From contig NC_031770.1 in the NCBI RefSeq assembly GCF_001522545.3, positions 10,584,372 to 10,648,371 on the forward strand: 64,000 nt of DNA, given 5' to 3'. The notes under the pieces are model-generated. The model had not been told where the DNA came from. It saw nothing but the letters and a program-made list of their open reading frames with translations, and did not search any database. The translations under genes were made by a program, and so were the position numbers. This DNA is from Parus major. Lineage: Eukaryota > Chordata > Aves > Passeriformes > Paridae. Shown here in pieces: positions 12,851 through 25,842 of the stretch (positions are counted from its first letter, which is position 1; every line of letters begins with the position of its first letter).

Positions 12851-14988
12851 GTCTTTTATGCTGGGGGTTTTTGGGTGTTTTTGGCTTGGTTTTATTGGGT
12901 GGGCTGTTGCTTTGTGCAAACTTTCCCCTGCATGACCTTGGCTCTCTTAACAAACAAAGTTAAAGCACACAAATGAGAAGGTCTTCAAAATTTACCGGGA
13001 GGATTGATCTCAGAAGCTGTTGGAGATCTCCTGGTTGTCATAAAGCTTCCAGAAACATATTTATTTCCCCCCACCCACCATGACTAGACCTGAGCCCTGC
13101 TGTCTTTCTGCATGCCCAGCTTTCCTTCAGAGCTGCAGTGACACGTGTCTGCCTCCTTTGTCCTCACCACAGTGACTGACATACACAGCCTTGACTTTAG
13201 TCAAGCTGCCCTGCAGTTGAGTCTCGGTGCCCTGCCAAACGTCACTGAGCCAAGCACTGAGCTGCAGGTGGAAATATCTTCTGCAAGGAGCCAAGTGACC
13301 TGGGCTGGGAGCAGCATCCCTCTGGGAGCCTGTATGACCTGGGCAAGGCGCATGGGAATGGGGGTCTGAGCTGCCAGTGAGGAGTGGGGGAGCCTGCCAC
13401 ACACTCCAGGGAATGATGTCTGTAGGAATTAGAGGGCAAGCAGAAAATAAATGGTTGTTACACCCCTTGTCACACAGGTCCCTGCACTAGTCCCCCTGTC
13501 GAGGGCTTCTGGGACAAGTGGGATGGGATGGGGTTTTCTAGTTGTGGGGTTTGATCCTATCTCTCTTTCAAGGCCAAGGACTAAACTCCATTTGGGTGTG
13601 GATCCCTTTTCCATCACAGCCTGTTCTGTCCTGGCAAACATTGTTTAAAAGGTTTACGTGTCCTCTGAAGACTGTTCCCATAATAGCACGTCTATACATC
13701 ATTGCAAGCTCTGGGATTTCATGCAAATCCTTTTTGGATTGAAACACAGAGACAGTAAATGAATCATGGATACAAAGCAGAGATGCTGGTTTTGGCTAGA
13801 TGAGTTGTTCTGCCTTGCAGTCAGAGAAAAACCTGCCAATTGGAGACAGGGATAAAGTCAGAGAGTGGAAGATGGGGACAGGTCTCTGTACTGACAATCT
13901 GGAGTTACTGAGGGAGGAGATGGTGCCTCTGTCTTCTGAGTGTTGCAAAGTTTCTCTTTCTCACTGCATGAAATGCTGAGTCTCTGATCAAAGTGTAGCA
14001 CAGCACTGCTCTCACCCCTCTTAAGGCAGATTCACTTAGCATCGATTGGCCATTCCAGGCTGCTCTGATTTCAGGTGCATGTCACTTCACTGAGCACTCG
14101 TGGATGTCAGATTGACTTAGCTACACTGCTCATTTATAAATTTCTTTGCAGCACAAGTTCAAGTACTTGACAGAGCCTTTAGAGAATCCTCTGTGGACCC
14201 TGGATGGATGGCAGGAGTCAGACAGCAAGGTGAGGATCACTGCCTGATGGAAAGCTGAGCATCTCCTGTGAGTCACTGCTGTGTGCTGAAACACCAGGGA
14301 TTTGAGTATGGCAGCAGGAAAGGCCAGCCTGCATGTGAATCACCAGTCCTGGTGCTGGACTTGCACAAGAACCAGTACCACAAACCCCACTGCAAGTCCA
14401 GGCAAAGCTTTCCCCACAGTGAGTTTTACACCCAAGTTTCACAAAGCTGTGCTTGCTGTCCTTTGGCAGAATATACTTTGTACAAGGAATGAAGAAGCAA
14501 ATAACTACATGGAAAAAAAATAGGTGGAAACAGCCCTACCTGAATGTTTCCCTGTCTGGCTGCTTTCCACTCCTTCTCAGACTTTGGCTGTTCCTCCACT
14601 TCTGGTCTTTGCTTAGTCTTTTCTACTTGCCCAAGGCTCCTAGTGGATCTCTTAATAGGTTTGGGCCAGGATTCATCAGAAAATCTGATTGCTACAAAAA
14701 ATATGATCTAATGGGGAAGCATTAAAAATGCAACTATGGTTTTAAGAGAACTTAAGTTATGACATTAAAAAAAAAAAAAGAAGCAAGCAAACAAAAAATG
14801 CATAAAACATTAACAGCAATGAAGAATATGGCACCTCCCTCCCCAGCACTTCTCATTCCAAGAAATATGAATCAGTATTCATCTAACTTGAGCACTACTG
14901 CGAAGAAAGCATGGTCTTCATTTACTTGTTTGTTGGAAAATTGTTTTGCTCATTCCCCTCTCAATTTAATTTGTGCCATATGGATGTT
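12851..14988. other. non-coding stretch, no gene seen
   Basis: A T/G-rich patch at 12862-12900 is the only low-complexity feature. Small open frames at 13.1-13.7 and 14.2-14.7 kb lie on both strands and carry no domain. Confidence 0.5.
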
Positions 14989-15008
14989 GTGTGTGTGTGT
15001 GTGTGTGT
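14989..15008. repeat. (GT)10 microsatellite
   Basis: Twenty nucleotides of perfect alternating GT. Dinucleotide arrays of this size are usually polymorphic. Confidence 0.95.
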
Positions 15009-16515
15009 CACCATCCACTCGAATCTGAGTGGCAAAGTCGAGGATTCCGTGGTCTGCCAGCCACATCTCTCATTTCAGGCACAGGCACTTCCCACAGCCC
15101 TGAAAACTGTCCTTGTGGCTGTGTGTCCATGGCAGAGCCAGCCAGGATTGCACCTGGTGCTCTGTTCCCAAGGTGCAGAACCCAACACAACACCCCCCTC
15201 CATCTCTGGCAGCCTCTTTGAGGCCAAATTTCTGCCTTGTTTTTCCTAATCTCCCTGACTCCTGAGTTCCAAACTGAAATAGCCATCAGTTCTCTGAAAA
15301 GCTTATGCAGAATGGAGCAGCTTGTTGGACAGACACCACTCTGAGAGATTTCATCCCACATTGCTGTTTCTTCCATCTTCTCAACAAGCCCTCTGCAGGT
15401 GCTTTCTTAGTTTTCATATGCAGGCAGGATTTCCATTTTATTAGCTGGAAAATTGCTGCTTCAGACACAATTCCTGCAATGATGAATAACACAACAAGAA
15501 CAACAAGCCAACAAGCTTTCACATTTATATCAGTACAATAGAAAAATAATTTTTTAATTTTTTTTTGCGAGGTGGAAGAAGGTATTACACAAGAGGGAGA
15601 AATCCTCTCAAAATCTCCTTGTTGTTAGACACATAATCTGCTTGGTAAGGTATTTAAAGACCAGCAGTTATAAGGTATGTGTCAGCCTCCAAAAATAAAT
15701 AAAACACCTAATTAGATGCTTTTGCACTGGCTTGCAGCAGTGGCCACTCACCTTGCTCAGGAGAGCTGAGCAGGGAAGGAGCATAAAAGCCCAAGCTTGT
15801 GTAACAGCTCCAGTCTGTTATCTACATCAACATGTAGGATTTATAGACAAAGCACAGTGCAACAACTGTGGGGAAAAAAATCAACTTCCCTCCCTTCTTT
15901 TGGACCAGGATACAGAGTGGCTTGCACTGAGGATTAGCATCAGTTGTAAAACACATCCATCCACAAGTGAGTTTGAGATAATTTTTCTTCTTCACTACAA
16001 AAGACCATTGGGAACATTTAGACCTTTTGCATTTTCTTTTGAAAGGTTTTTGTTTTGTTTTTCTCTCTTTGCTGATTTAAACTCATTTATTAGGCTGCAC
16101 TGGTCAGAGGGAAAGGAGTGGTGGTGTTTTGGCAGAGCTTTCTGGAAACCCTGGGCTCCTGTGTTTTCAGCTGCTAAGCTGAAAATGAAAATGAAAATCT
16201 GCTGTTGAAATGCTTTTACATTATTTTTCAAAATACATTTAATGTCAAGAGGTTCCAAACAGCCAGCCTTTTTCAGCTGTTACACAAGAAATATTTCTAA
16301 AAACAGCTGGGAATTGGCAAGATAATACAAAAGTTAGGACACGTTTAAGAATCACTATAATTAATTGTAGTTAATTTATAATTAACTAGACCTGTAATTG
16401 TTTGTAAAAACCCCAATACTAGTTTAAAAATACACCCACAGATAGAACCCTATAGCTAAATAATCTCTCATATATGTATGTAAAATTCTGAATATTTTAT
16501 TTCTCAGATAAAAAG
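15009..16515. other. non-coding stretch, no gene seen
   Basis: It includes three copies of GAAAAT at about 16184-16199. A small A+T palindrome near 16370-16388 has AGTTAAT and ATTAACT arms. No gene or recognised transposon is present. Confidence 0.5.
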
Positions 16516-16544
16516 TCTGTGACTGGCTTTTCACCAGTCACAGA
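16516..16544. repeat. perfect 11-bp inverted repeat with 7-nt loop
   Basis: The left arm TCTGTGACTGG (16516-16526) is exactly complementary to the right arm CCAGTCACAGA (16534-16544), with a 7-nt spacer. Pairing stops at the next base on each side. The arms are too short for a microRNA precursor. It may be a chance palindrome, a replication-slippage inverted duplication, or a DNA-level hairpin. Confidence 0.9.
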
Positions 16545-19500
16545 GCCAGATGGAACACTATCACATTTTCCATGAAATATTTCCATTTTAACTAAAGCAA
16601 CAACAATGACAATAATTTGGGAAACAGGCTACTGTCAATTCAACCATTTCCTTCCAGAGAAGCCCACTGGAGACTCTTAATCCCTCCTGTGAGTAGTGGA
16701 CCCATAAACCAAGGACCAGAAGCATAGAAAAGTAATTAATAAATATGCTCCTGCTTTTTTGTCATATTAGCAGAGAAAAACAAGGAATGCTGTGAATTTT
16801 GTATTTCATGGACAGGCATAAGAAGCTACCCAAAACATACAGTGTGTATGCATTGAATTCCATAGTAATTAGTCAGAAATTTGGGTTTTGGTCAATTTAA
16901 AAACCTTTTTGGGGCACCTCATCTCCTCCCTGTGTTTTATGAACCCAGAGAGATATTTGTCTTTATGTCCTCTTTGATTATTCACCTTCATCCTTTCTGT
17001 GAGAATTTTCACCTAAACTTTCCCTGTGAGAACCCTTCTTGTTTGGGACTCACATTCTAGACTGGTTCCCATCCCAAAACAACAAGACATCCCAAAATCT
17101 TTCTGCCTTTGTGTTCTGGCTCCCTTCAGACAAGTGATCTTCCTCAAACAGCTTCCTGCATTCTCCAACCCAAGAGAATGGATTGGAGAATTCTCCATCC
17201 CTTCATCTAATTTAATCAACTCTAAGCTCATGTGATCCAAGCTCGGTATTTCTCCTGTCTATCAAGTTAAAAATAGGAGGGAGTCTTTGATAGATCATTG
17301 ATTTCTTGAGCAAGAAACCTCCCAGCTGTTGCATCCCCTTATGATAATTTTTTCCCTCCTTTTTCCCCTCTTTCTTCTGGAAACTTTTCCCTTCCCCATG
17401 AGCTTGCACTGAGCTGGATAAGAGGAGCCCTCCCAGCCCTTGGATACTGCAAGGAGCCAATGCTGAGAGGGGCTAAGTTTCAATTAATTCAAGTGCAAAA
17501 ACTGGCACAGAAGCAGCTGGTTCATAGCAATTACAGCTGTGCTGGTGGGGAGAGGCTTCTGCAGGTCTCCACTCTCCAGTCTCTTGCTCCAGGCTGGTTC
17601 TGCCTTTGCCTGGGAAACCTCTAAGGACAGAGATAACTCACACAACACAAGCCCACATCCAGCTGCTTTACTGGCTGAGGGAAAAAGAGGCCTGGACAAA
17701 GCCTTTTGTACAGAAACCACAGTAATTCACCACAGAGCACAAGTCTTCCACTGCTTTGTGTTGTAATGGAACCCTGTGGGGAAAAAAATCACAGCTGTTT
17801 TTATCTTCCTGGAGACCCGTGGTTCTCATCTGCTCAAGAACTCGTTCTCACCGTGGTTCCTCACAGGCAGAGAGGCATCAGAGCAAGCCCCTCGCTCTGT
17901 GCCAGCTGCAGCCTCTCAAAAGGGCTCCAGAGAGGCTCATTCAAACTTGCAGAGCCTGCACAGCCCCAGGAGAAGACTGAAATCTGTCTGTATGAGCACG
18001 GTGCTGAAGAGGGAGCAGCCACTATAATTAGCCTGACAGCAAAGCCCAGGTGCTGCCCTTTTTGCCCGAGGCTCAGAACTTGTTGGGAGAGCAGCAGCTT
18101 TGTGGAGCAGGGGCAGTGACCATGGTGTAGTGATCCCTGCCAATATTTCCAGCTCTGTGAGGCACCTCTGTGCTGCCTTTCCACCCAAAGGCATGACAAA
18201 TAGCTGCCAGACAGACAGACAAGCCATGTGTACAGAAGGAATACCCAAAACTTGTGACCCACAATAGCTGGGGTCAGCTACCCTCTTTTAATTAATTATG
18301 TGTCAGCTCATATAATTAAAAGTGTGCCAAATTAATTGCTAGTGAAGGCTGCAGAAGATTTATGCTAGAAGAGTAGTAAGTTATAATTTGGAGCAGGACA
18401 GGGCTGTGTTATCCCACAACTGTTCTTGTCATTACACATGAAACAAAGCTCTTTTTCTGACCCTTTGTTTCTTCACTTGGCATTTGAGAAGATCCAATTA
18501 GTTGCAAATTACACCAAGCCCCAAGCTCTTCTTTTTTTTTGTTTTTTAAATATAAATTTAAATCTGGGTCTAAGGAAACCAGAAAACCAGCAGGGTTTAA
18601 TAGACTCAGAAAGTATGAGCCTGTCTTTTTGGAGGGGCTTGATTTCCTAAGGGGGCTCCCCTCCAGCCTCACCTGTCCAAAACAGCACATGGGCACACTC
18701 ATCTGTCCAGCTCCTTTTGAAACCCTCTTGGCTTGCATAAACACCATTTCAGCCAAAGCCCAGGCTGTTTTCATTTGCCAGTGTTACTGGAAAGTCTCAA
18801 GAGCTTCAGGTGGTCTCCCTGAAGCAGCCAGGTGTCCAAAGACCCAAGCCTCCACACTGACACCTTGCATCAGTTTTGGTGTCAGGAAAAGGGCACGTTG
18901 GGGTAAACACAATCCCAACAAAATGTCAGGATCAGAGAGAAGAGTAGGAATACAAGCCAATCACTCCAAAACTCCCTTGTGGGCATGGTGTTCAAGTTTT
19001 TCAGAAACCAAACAAAAGAGGGTGGCAGGGAGTGGGGGTAGATTCCCTATTCCCTTTAATGACACATTTTGGAGTACACCGCTTCATGCTGTTGTAAATC
19101 CAGTATTCTGTTAGGGAAGAGGCAACTTCTTTTTTTTTCTTTAAACAAGTTATTAAACAATTCACACTGAAATCCTGCAATTTCACTTAAGAGACTGGGG
19201 AAAACAGCTCCTGTAATATGGAAATAAGCAAAATTCCATTTCAAAGATTTACCCTCATGTTATGCAAATCCTAGAAAGTCCTCTGAAGTGCACCACTTTC
19301 AAGCTCAGCTTTAATGTCCCACATGTTGTCATAATTCTGGAAACCAAGCAAGATGAAAACACGACCAGGATTGCACACAAGGACGAGCAATGGGAGAACA
19401 GGGTATTTACTTGCAGTATCTGCAAACTGCTTGAAATTTCAGACTTAGCTTTGGCCATCAGCTTGGCCTTTGTATTTCAGCCTGCTCTTCTTGTTACATC

Positions 19501-21111
19501 AGAGCAGAGTAAAATGTTATTTGCCTTGGCTGGTCACAGTACCCACCCTAGGTAGAGGGCAAAATGTAGTGCACTTCATGGGTTTTGAAATTTGGGGCAC
19601 TGCTGCCCCCAAACCCCTCTGTGCAGCAGGGAAAAGAAAATGGGAATGCAGAGGATGGAGTCCTGCTCTGTCCCAGGGAAGTCCAGCTCACAGGGGTGTT
19701 TCTGCCCTCGTGATTTCTTCTGGAGGTTGCCAGATCCTTTGGCAAACATGGGAGCAGGGCATTCTGAAGCAATAGCCCAATCCTGACTCCACACAAACCA
19801 CCCCTCTTTGCAAACACCAGCCCGTGACTGCCACTACAACCCTGCAGCCTCACCCAGAAGCCAGGTGAGCAGAAAGCCCTTGTTGCATTTTATTCCTTTA
19901 AACCATGGGCAAAAGATTTCTGTGGATGGAGAAAGACAAGGAGGTGCTGCAGCTCCTGACTATGGATGTGTGGGCACATCTTTGCTGTGTACTCTGGATG
20001 GGCTTGACAACACAAAGCAGGGAATGCAGTGCCCCATCTATGATCTCAAGCTGCTCAGAGGGCCATGTGGTGCTGGGTTTCTCTGGGAAGGACAGCACGC
20101 ATTTCTGGCACTGCAGAGGGAACTGGTGCTAGGCTTGTCTCTCACTCTCAGACCCGTGTCTGAGAGAGATCCGAGATTCACTTCACACACCTTTCTTTAG
20201 TGCAGCCAAAGATGTTTTCCAGGGATTAATGAGCAAACTGACTGAGAGCTCGGGGAGCAGCAGAGACCATTAACCTTGTGGAATGCTAATTTTCTACTAC
20301 CCATCAAGGAGGTTAGCAACTGGAATTAAGTCCCAAACAGCAACTGGATTTGGGGTTGGTTTGAATGGGTAATGCTGCCCTGATTTGACTTCCTTGGGTC
20401 GTTTGTAGAAAAGCTGGACTTTTTCACTCCAGCTGCTACCACCTGTCCTCTGTGCTTGACACAGCCCACATTTGCAGCTTCCTTCAGCTGCTGCACTCAG
20501 TTCTGATAGGACAAAGGGTTGACTACCTCAGTGCTCTGCTTGGGTGGCATGGGTGGTGCTTCACCCTGCACTGCACATCCCAAAGTTTGTGTTGCACCTC
20601 CATTTTCTTTGCCAGAGCCTGGGAGCAAGCTGGGAAGGGCAGGAGCCGCTGTCAGAATACAACAATTTTGCCATCAACAGCTGTGTTTCCATGGCTGCAA
20701 AACACACTGCACAGTCCTGGCTGGCATTGCCTTATCCCATCCTTCTGACTCACAGCAGCTCACCCTCTGCTGGGAAGGGACTTTGGGAACACCCAGGGAT
20801 AGACATCCTTCGTATCTCTGTCTGTACCACCCTGGGGCAGGACTTCTGCTCACTGGCAGATCTGAGCTTCCAGAAACAGTTTCTGGATGTTTCACCTTGT
20901 TATAATGTCTATCACAACCACCCTTCCTGTAAAATCCTCTCAGGAAACAAGCAGCTGCTCCTGATTTTGGGGTCTATAGGAGCAGAAGGGAATAAGGGCA
21001 GAGACAACCAGGCACTCCACCTTACACTGGATAAGCACCACCAGGAGAAACATGTAAAATTACCATGTGGGTGCTGAGACGAAGTGCAGCAGAAGAAATA
21101 TACAACACTGA
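16545..21111. other. non-coding stretch, no gene seen
   Basis: Mostly single-copy-looking DNA. A homeodomain-core cluster (TTTTAATTAATTATG, AAATTAATTGC) lies at about 18285-18345. A T9 tract at 18532-18540 is followed by GTTTTTTAAATATAAATTTAAAT. Overlapping open frames of 100-191 codons at 17.7-18.3, 18.5-19.1, 19.5-20.2 and 20.5-21.1 kb run on both strands. They have no recognisable domains and I do not call them genes. Confidence 0.45.
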
Positions 21112-21270
21112 TGTAAAACAAAACAAAACATAAAACCAACAAAAAACCTCAAAAAACCAAACCAAAAATAACCCACTAAAATGACCCTCCTCCCAAAAAA
21201 CAAACAAACAAAATCCCAACAAAACAAAGCACAAAAACAACCAAAAACCAAACCAAAACAAAAAGACACA
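21112..21270. repeat. C/A-rich low-complexity tract (CAAAA-type)
   Basis: About 160 nt made almost only of A and C on the plus strand, with repeated AAAAC, CCAAA and CAAACAAACAAA words. The minus strand therefore reads as a T/G-rich run whose translation is dominated by Phe, Cys, Leu and Trp. It is degenerate satellite-like or slippage-derived sequence, not coding. Confidence 0.9.
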
Positions 21271-23188
21271 TTAAAATTGTAAAACTGTGCTTATGGAAGT
21301 TATAAATTTTCATTTTCTGATTCTTTTTCAGAATACAAAGTGAAAAAAACCCACACATTTTTCAAATCTTCCAGATAACACACCTTTGAGAATATGAATC
21401 ATGATTTTCTTAATTTTTATTGCTCAGGACTAATGTACTTGTTTAAGGGACTACAAAAATTTTTTGTTGCTTTCCCACTCCTCTAGGTCTGAAGATTTTG
21501 GGGTTTTATTTTCTATCTTCATGGCTGGAGGCAGAAAGCAACTAAAGTACTTTTCTTCTGATCTCTATTTTTCTTTTTTTTAAGTAAAGATATTGTAAAA
21601 GCTTGCAGAGAGAGAGGAAAAAAAGGAAAATCCCACCCTGGGATAATCCATCTTCTAACATTCAACATGACAATGCTAGATGCAGATAACCTTCAAAAGC
21701 AAAATTGAAAGAGCAACACTCAGTACAATGCCAAACTTCTTCTGGGGCAATTATTTAATAACTTTCCTTTTAAAAGGTGGAGTCGACAGCCTCTGGTACC
21801 AAACCCACCTAACTCTGAAGTAAGTACAAAAGAACCTCTTCATTAGAAATGGGAAGATATGATTGCTCTGCCCATTTTTTATTGCACATGTGCTGCCAGA
21901 AATAAAGCCATGAGCAAAGGCCAGACCTGTAATAGCCATCTCTGGAGCAGGCATCCAAGGAATAGCATGAGGCTGGAAGCCAAAAGCCAGGCCAGCTTTG
22001 CCCAAAAGGATGGACTGGCCTGGCAGAGCCACCTTTGACTGAGCCACTGATTGATACAGGAGTTCAGACCAAGCACAGCAGAATCACATTAATCAGTAAG
22101 TATTGTCTTCTAATTACCCCATCTCACAAATAAGCCCTGCCAGAGCCCTGGGTCTGAGAAGAGAACTTTGCCAGCAGAGATGGCAGTGTCTGGGGAGATA
22201 AAACCCTCAGCATCCCAGTGTTTGAGGTCTGAGGGCTGCTAAGCTGGGCTCAGAGAGCATTAGGACCTAAGACACCTCATCTCTGCTGTCACACTTCCCC
22301 CAGCAGTGAATAATGCACTAAGATGCTGAGTATTAAGGCCATTTCTCAACTACTGGTGCAGGATCCCCCATTCACTCATTTTCAGAAGTAACCAGCACAG
22401 GGATCAGATGTGCATCCCTTTCCCTGAGGAAAAAAATGAGGCAGACATCAGCTGGAAACCTGCTCTGTGGGAAAGGTTGGGCGAGCAGACTGTGCTGCTA
22501 ATGACAACAGGAGAAATGGGTGGCAGGGCCGCTCAGACAACATGCTGAGCAAAATCTTACACATTTTGGGGAAGAGGGAATATTGCACCAAACTGCCCCT
22601 TTCCCTTCATCTTAAAAGAAAAAACAAACTTGAAGACCTTGAGGACAGACAAGGCACTTTTCTCATGTTTAAAACTGACTGAATATTAAAAGTTTGAATG
22701 GCACCATCGATGTTTTGCAGGAACTGGGATCCAGTGCAAGTGATGGTGGTGCTTGGGTCTGCTCAACTCCTCTGTGGCCCACGGTGTTGTTCAATTCCCT
22801 CCAGAGATATCCAGGTCACCTGCTTTTCTTCTCCCATTTCCCTGCCTTATTACAGCTGCAGACCAGGGCTCCCCTTTTGTGCCATGCATAGCAAAGAGGG
22901 CTTTCCCTTAGCAATGTGCCCAGGAGAAGCTGTTTCCATTGCATATTAAACTTGCTCCAGGGGTTACAGACTGGCTGGAGTTTTCCATTGAGCCCCTTCT
23001 AAATGTCAGATCTCTAGCTTTGCCCCAGCATTACAGAATGCAGGTTTGTGCATCAGTGTTGCTGTTCTTTGCTGTGTTTTTCCTGCTTTTCTTTATTACA
23101 GAAATCACTTGTGGTGGGATATGTTTTGTTAAAATGAATATATAAACGAGCTTACAATTTCCTTTTAATTCAATTACTTAGAAATAAA
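21271..23188. other. non-coding stretch, no gene seen
   Basis: Ordinary sequence with several T runs near 21300-21600. No gene, RNA or recognised repeat body is seen before the CR1 3' end at 23189. Confidence 0.5.
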
Positions 23189-23465
23189 AGAATCACAGAA
23201 TCATAGAATCATAGAATCAGATAATGGCTTGGATGGACCTTAAAGATCATCCAGTTCCAACCCCCTGCCATGAGCAGGCACTCCTTAGAATAGAGCAGGT
23301 TGCTCTGAGCCCCATCCAGCCTGGCCTTGAGCACTTCCAGGGACAGGGGATCCACAACTTCTCTGGGAAGCCTGTGCCAGTGCCTCACCATCCTTTGAGC
23401 AAAGAGCTTCTCCCTATCATCTAACCAAAATCTTTCTCTAAAAGCCTTTTTGGCTGCTGAAAACA
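23189..23465 (-). mobile_element. CR1 LINE, 5'-truncated 3' end
   Basis: The left edge shows three to four copies of the CR1 terminal 8-mer (AATCATAG-type on the plus strand, i.e. the ATTCTATG tail read on the minus strand). It runs into the conserved 3' region. The minus-strand translation reads RHWHRLPREVV followed by DPLSLEVLKARLDGA, the well-known segment near the CR1 3' end. About 275 bp remain, so the copy was truncated during target-primed reverse transcription, as is usual for CR1, and no target-site duplication is expected. The right boundary is approximate. The frame is still open across the region but encodes only the terminal piece, so it has no activity. Confidence 0.93.
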
Positions 23466-23886
23466 ACCCCAACCCAACCAGAGAAACAAACATGATGACA
23501 GACACAGTGAGGTAACATATGGTGTTTTCAATTCTCAGTGCAAAGGGAATTCTCTTATTGGCCCTGAATCCCAACTTCCCAGGCCCTGAATGTTTTTTGT
23601 GTCTTACTAAACCACAGACTAGGACCTATCACTTTTGAAACCCTTGCCTGTACTGCCTCAATTGACTCACAACAAATATTTACCATGCAATAAGAAATAA
23701 AGGCAGGATACAGAGAGTGGAAAATCATCAGTTTAAGCCATAGAAACTGGGAGACTTTTTTGGAAGAGAATTCACAAGGCAGGGGTGTTCTGTTCTCTTC
23801 CTTTTACTAGTGCAGAAGGGGAGAGAAAATGGAAAATAAATTGGAAGGGAAGAGGGAACGTAAAAGAAGTGCTATTTTGATGATGA
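23466..23886. other. non-coding stretch, no gene seen
   Basis: Unique-looking sequence between the CR1 end and the trinucleotide repeat. No motif of note. Confidence 0.5.
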
Positions 23887-23942
23887 CAATAATAATAATA
23901 ATAAGAATAAGAATAAGAATAAGAATAAGAATAAGAATAATA
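23887..23942. repeat. compound (AAT)n-(AAGAAT)n microsatellite
   Basis: Four to five AAT units are followed by six copies of the AAGAAT hexamer. The hexamer looks like an AAT pair with one T-to-G change that was then amplified as a unit. Confidence 0.93.
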
Positions 23943-25714
23943 GTACCCCAAAGGGTAAAGAGATTAAAAAAGTTCCATGGAAATCTTTGACTCATGGAGG
24001 TATTAAGGTACTCACAGAAATTCCCTGATAACATACAGTTTTTGAGAGCACAGCCAAATGGAGACCTTCTTGCATGTCCTAAAAGCAACAGACTAAACAA
24101 AACTTCTGCAGGAAATCATGCAGTTTTGTGCCATGACAGTTATCATGCATCCATGAGCATCAACTACAGAGCTCCTGATCTTCTGCTCAGAAATAGTCCT
24201 AAAGAACTAATTCTCCACAAAAAATAAACTGTCATTGCTGTTGTTGAATATCCAGTGTCACAGTCAACATAGGTATTTGCTTATATTAGTAGGACCAAAT
24301 AATTCAATACATATCTAGCCTTTGATAAAATAATATTATTTCCTTCTGCTTTCAAGTAGCAAAACAGGATTTTTATTTTTGTGTTTCTTGAAGGCAGTAT
24401 TAAGTGTGGGTAGAGGGCAGGGACAGGAGCTGTAGGGCACAGCAGATGCTGCCAGAGCCCCTGGTAGGGTTTTCCCTGAGCTCAAACAGTCAGGGCTGGC
24501 TCCACAGTCAGGTCCTAGCAGCAATGTGAGTTTCCAGCCATCAGCTGACTTGCAGGAAAGCAAGTCCTGTGTCCTGTGTACACCTGCAAACCCACAGTAA
24601 ATGTGAGCTGACTTCCTCACTCAGCTGATATCCAGCCATTTGGCTGTGTGTCTCCCCAAACAAGGATAATCCTTAAAATCTACCTTCCCATCAGAGTCCA
24701 AGCCAAGATCCAGCTCCTCTGAGTTCCTGGCATGAGGTAGCAGTTATTAATTTTACAGAAAGCTTTTATTTGTAATTTTGTAAAATTGGCCTGAGCTACA
24801 GGGTTTGCTTTTCAACTTTTTTTCTTGTTTGCCAGGAGGCTGGATCTGAATATTGGCATCCCTCTACTTTACAAAATTTATGAAGCATAAGAATGAGGCA
24901 GGAATGTTACTGCTCTGCAAATATCAGATATTAAAGTATTAATTGCTATTCTCACTCCTCTTCCACTATGCACAGTTTAGAAATTAGAAATAAGGTTTTT
25001 CTCTAATTTGCACTGATTGAAATAGAGCTTGTTCAAATCCCAAATTTTTTTTAGTGCCAGAAGTCAGGTGCATGGAGGGGTTTTAATAACAGCAGGTCTC
25101 TCATCACTTCCTACTGAAGACTAATATCACACACAATTTACCTGGGCAGTTTCAATCCTGAACCCAATTGACCTCAGTGACAGAGCAAAAGACAATGAGC
25201 AGCAATATCCTTTGATCACCTGGGTATTGGACTGCCAAAAGCACTCCTGCTCAGTGTGAGAGGAGGGAAGACTGTTAATGCTCTTCAGGAGGTAGCTGCA
25301 AGATGTGTTGGATGTGTGACTGGACAAAAACCTTGACTGTGCATTTCAGAAGAACAGCCAGTGCCACTGAGCCAGAAGAGACACTCATCTTCCTGTTATT
25401 TGCTTCTCAGCTCACTGTCGTACAGAAGCCTCAGAAAATGCAGACACAACTGTGCTGCTTTACCAGCCCACCCCTGAAACAGGATCTCAAAACACAGGGG
25501 CTGAGGCATTTGCTCAAGGCAGCTCAAACTCTGTGGGGGAGCCTGTGCTGAACCAGGAATTGAAATTCTCATTTGCTGTGTTCATAGATTGTTCAGCACA
25601 CCTCGACTGTGGCTGGAACTAGGGCAGCCCTAGACTGTCTAACATCTAATTGGAACTTCTCTTGGGTTCAGATTGTGCCCATGGCTTCCTATTCTTTCTC
25701 TGTACCTCCAAGAA
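23943..25714. other. non-coding stretch, no gene seen
   Basis: No recognised element. Small frames on either strand have no domain signature. Confidence 0.5.
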
Positions 25715-25842
25715 AGTGTCTGGATCTGTTTCCTCTGTACCCTTCCCAGGCTGAACAATCCCAGCTCCCTCTGCCTCTCCCAGCACCCTGAGTGCCCCAG
25801 CCCTGACCACCTCAATGGACTCTGCTAGACTTGGCTGCACCA
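25715..25842 (-). mobile_element. CR1 LINE fragment, ORF2 C-terminal region, inverted part
   Basis: On the minus strand this matches the end of CR1 ORF2 and the following sequence; the plus strand shows GGCTGAACAATCCCAGCTCC, a hallmark CR1 word. It directly abuts a plus-strand CR1 3' end. In CR1 coordinates this piece lies just upstream of what the plus-strand piece covers, so together they look like one insertion whose 5' portion was inverted. The sequence is diverged, and no protein could be made from it. Confidence 0.75.

Noticed and set aside
16516..16544. microRNA precursor
   Set aside because: The stem is only 11 bp and does not extend; precursors need a stem of about 30 bp.
18539..19114. 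191-codon open frame on the plus strand
   Set aside because: Starts inside a T-rich low-complexity tract and shows no recognisable motif. Overlapping frames occur on the other strand.
21022..21358. Phe/Cys/Leu-rich minus-strand frames resembling membrane proteins
   Set aside because: They are translations of the C/A-rich low-complexity tract.
23209..23574. 121-codon minus-strand open frame as a host gene
   Set aside because: Its middle carries the CR1 3' signature (HWHRLPREVV and LEVLKARLDGA); it is CR1-derived with chance extension.
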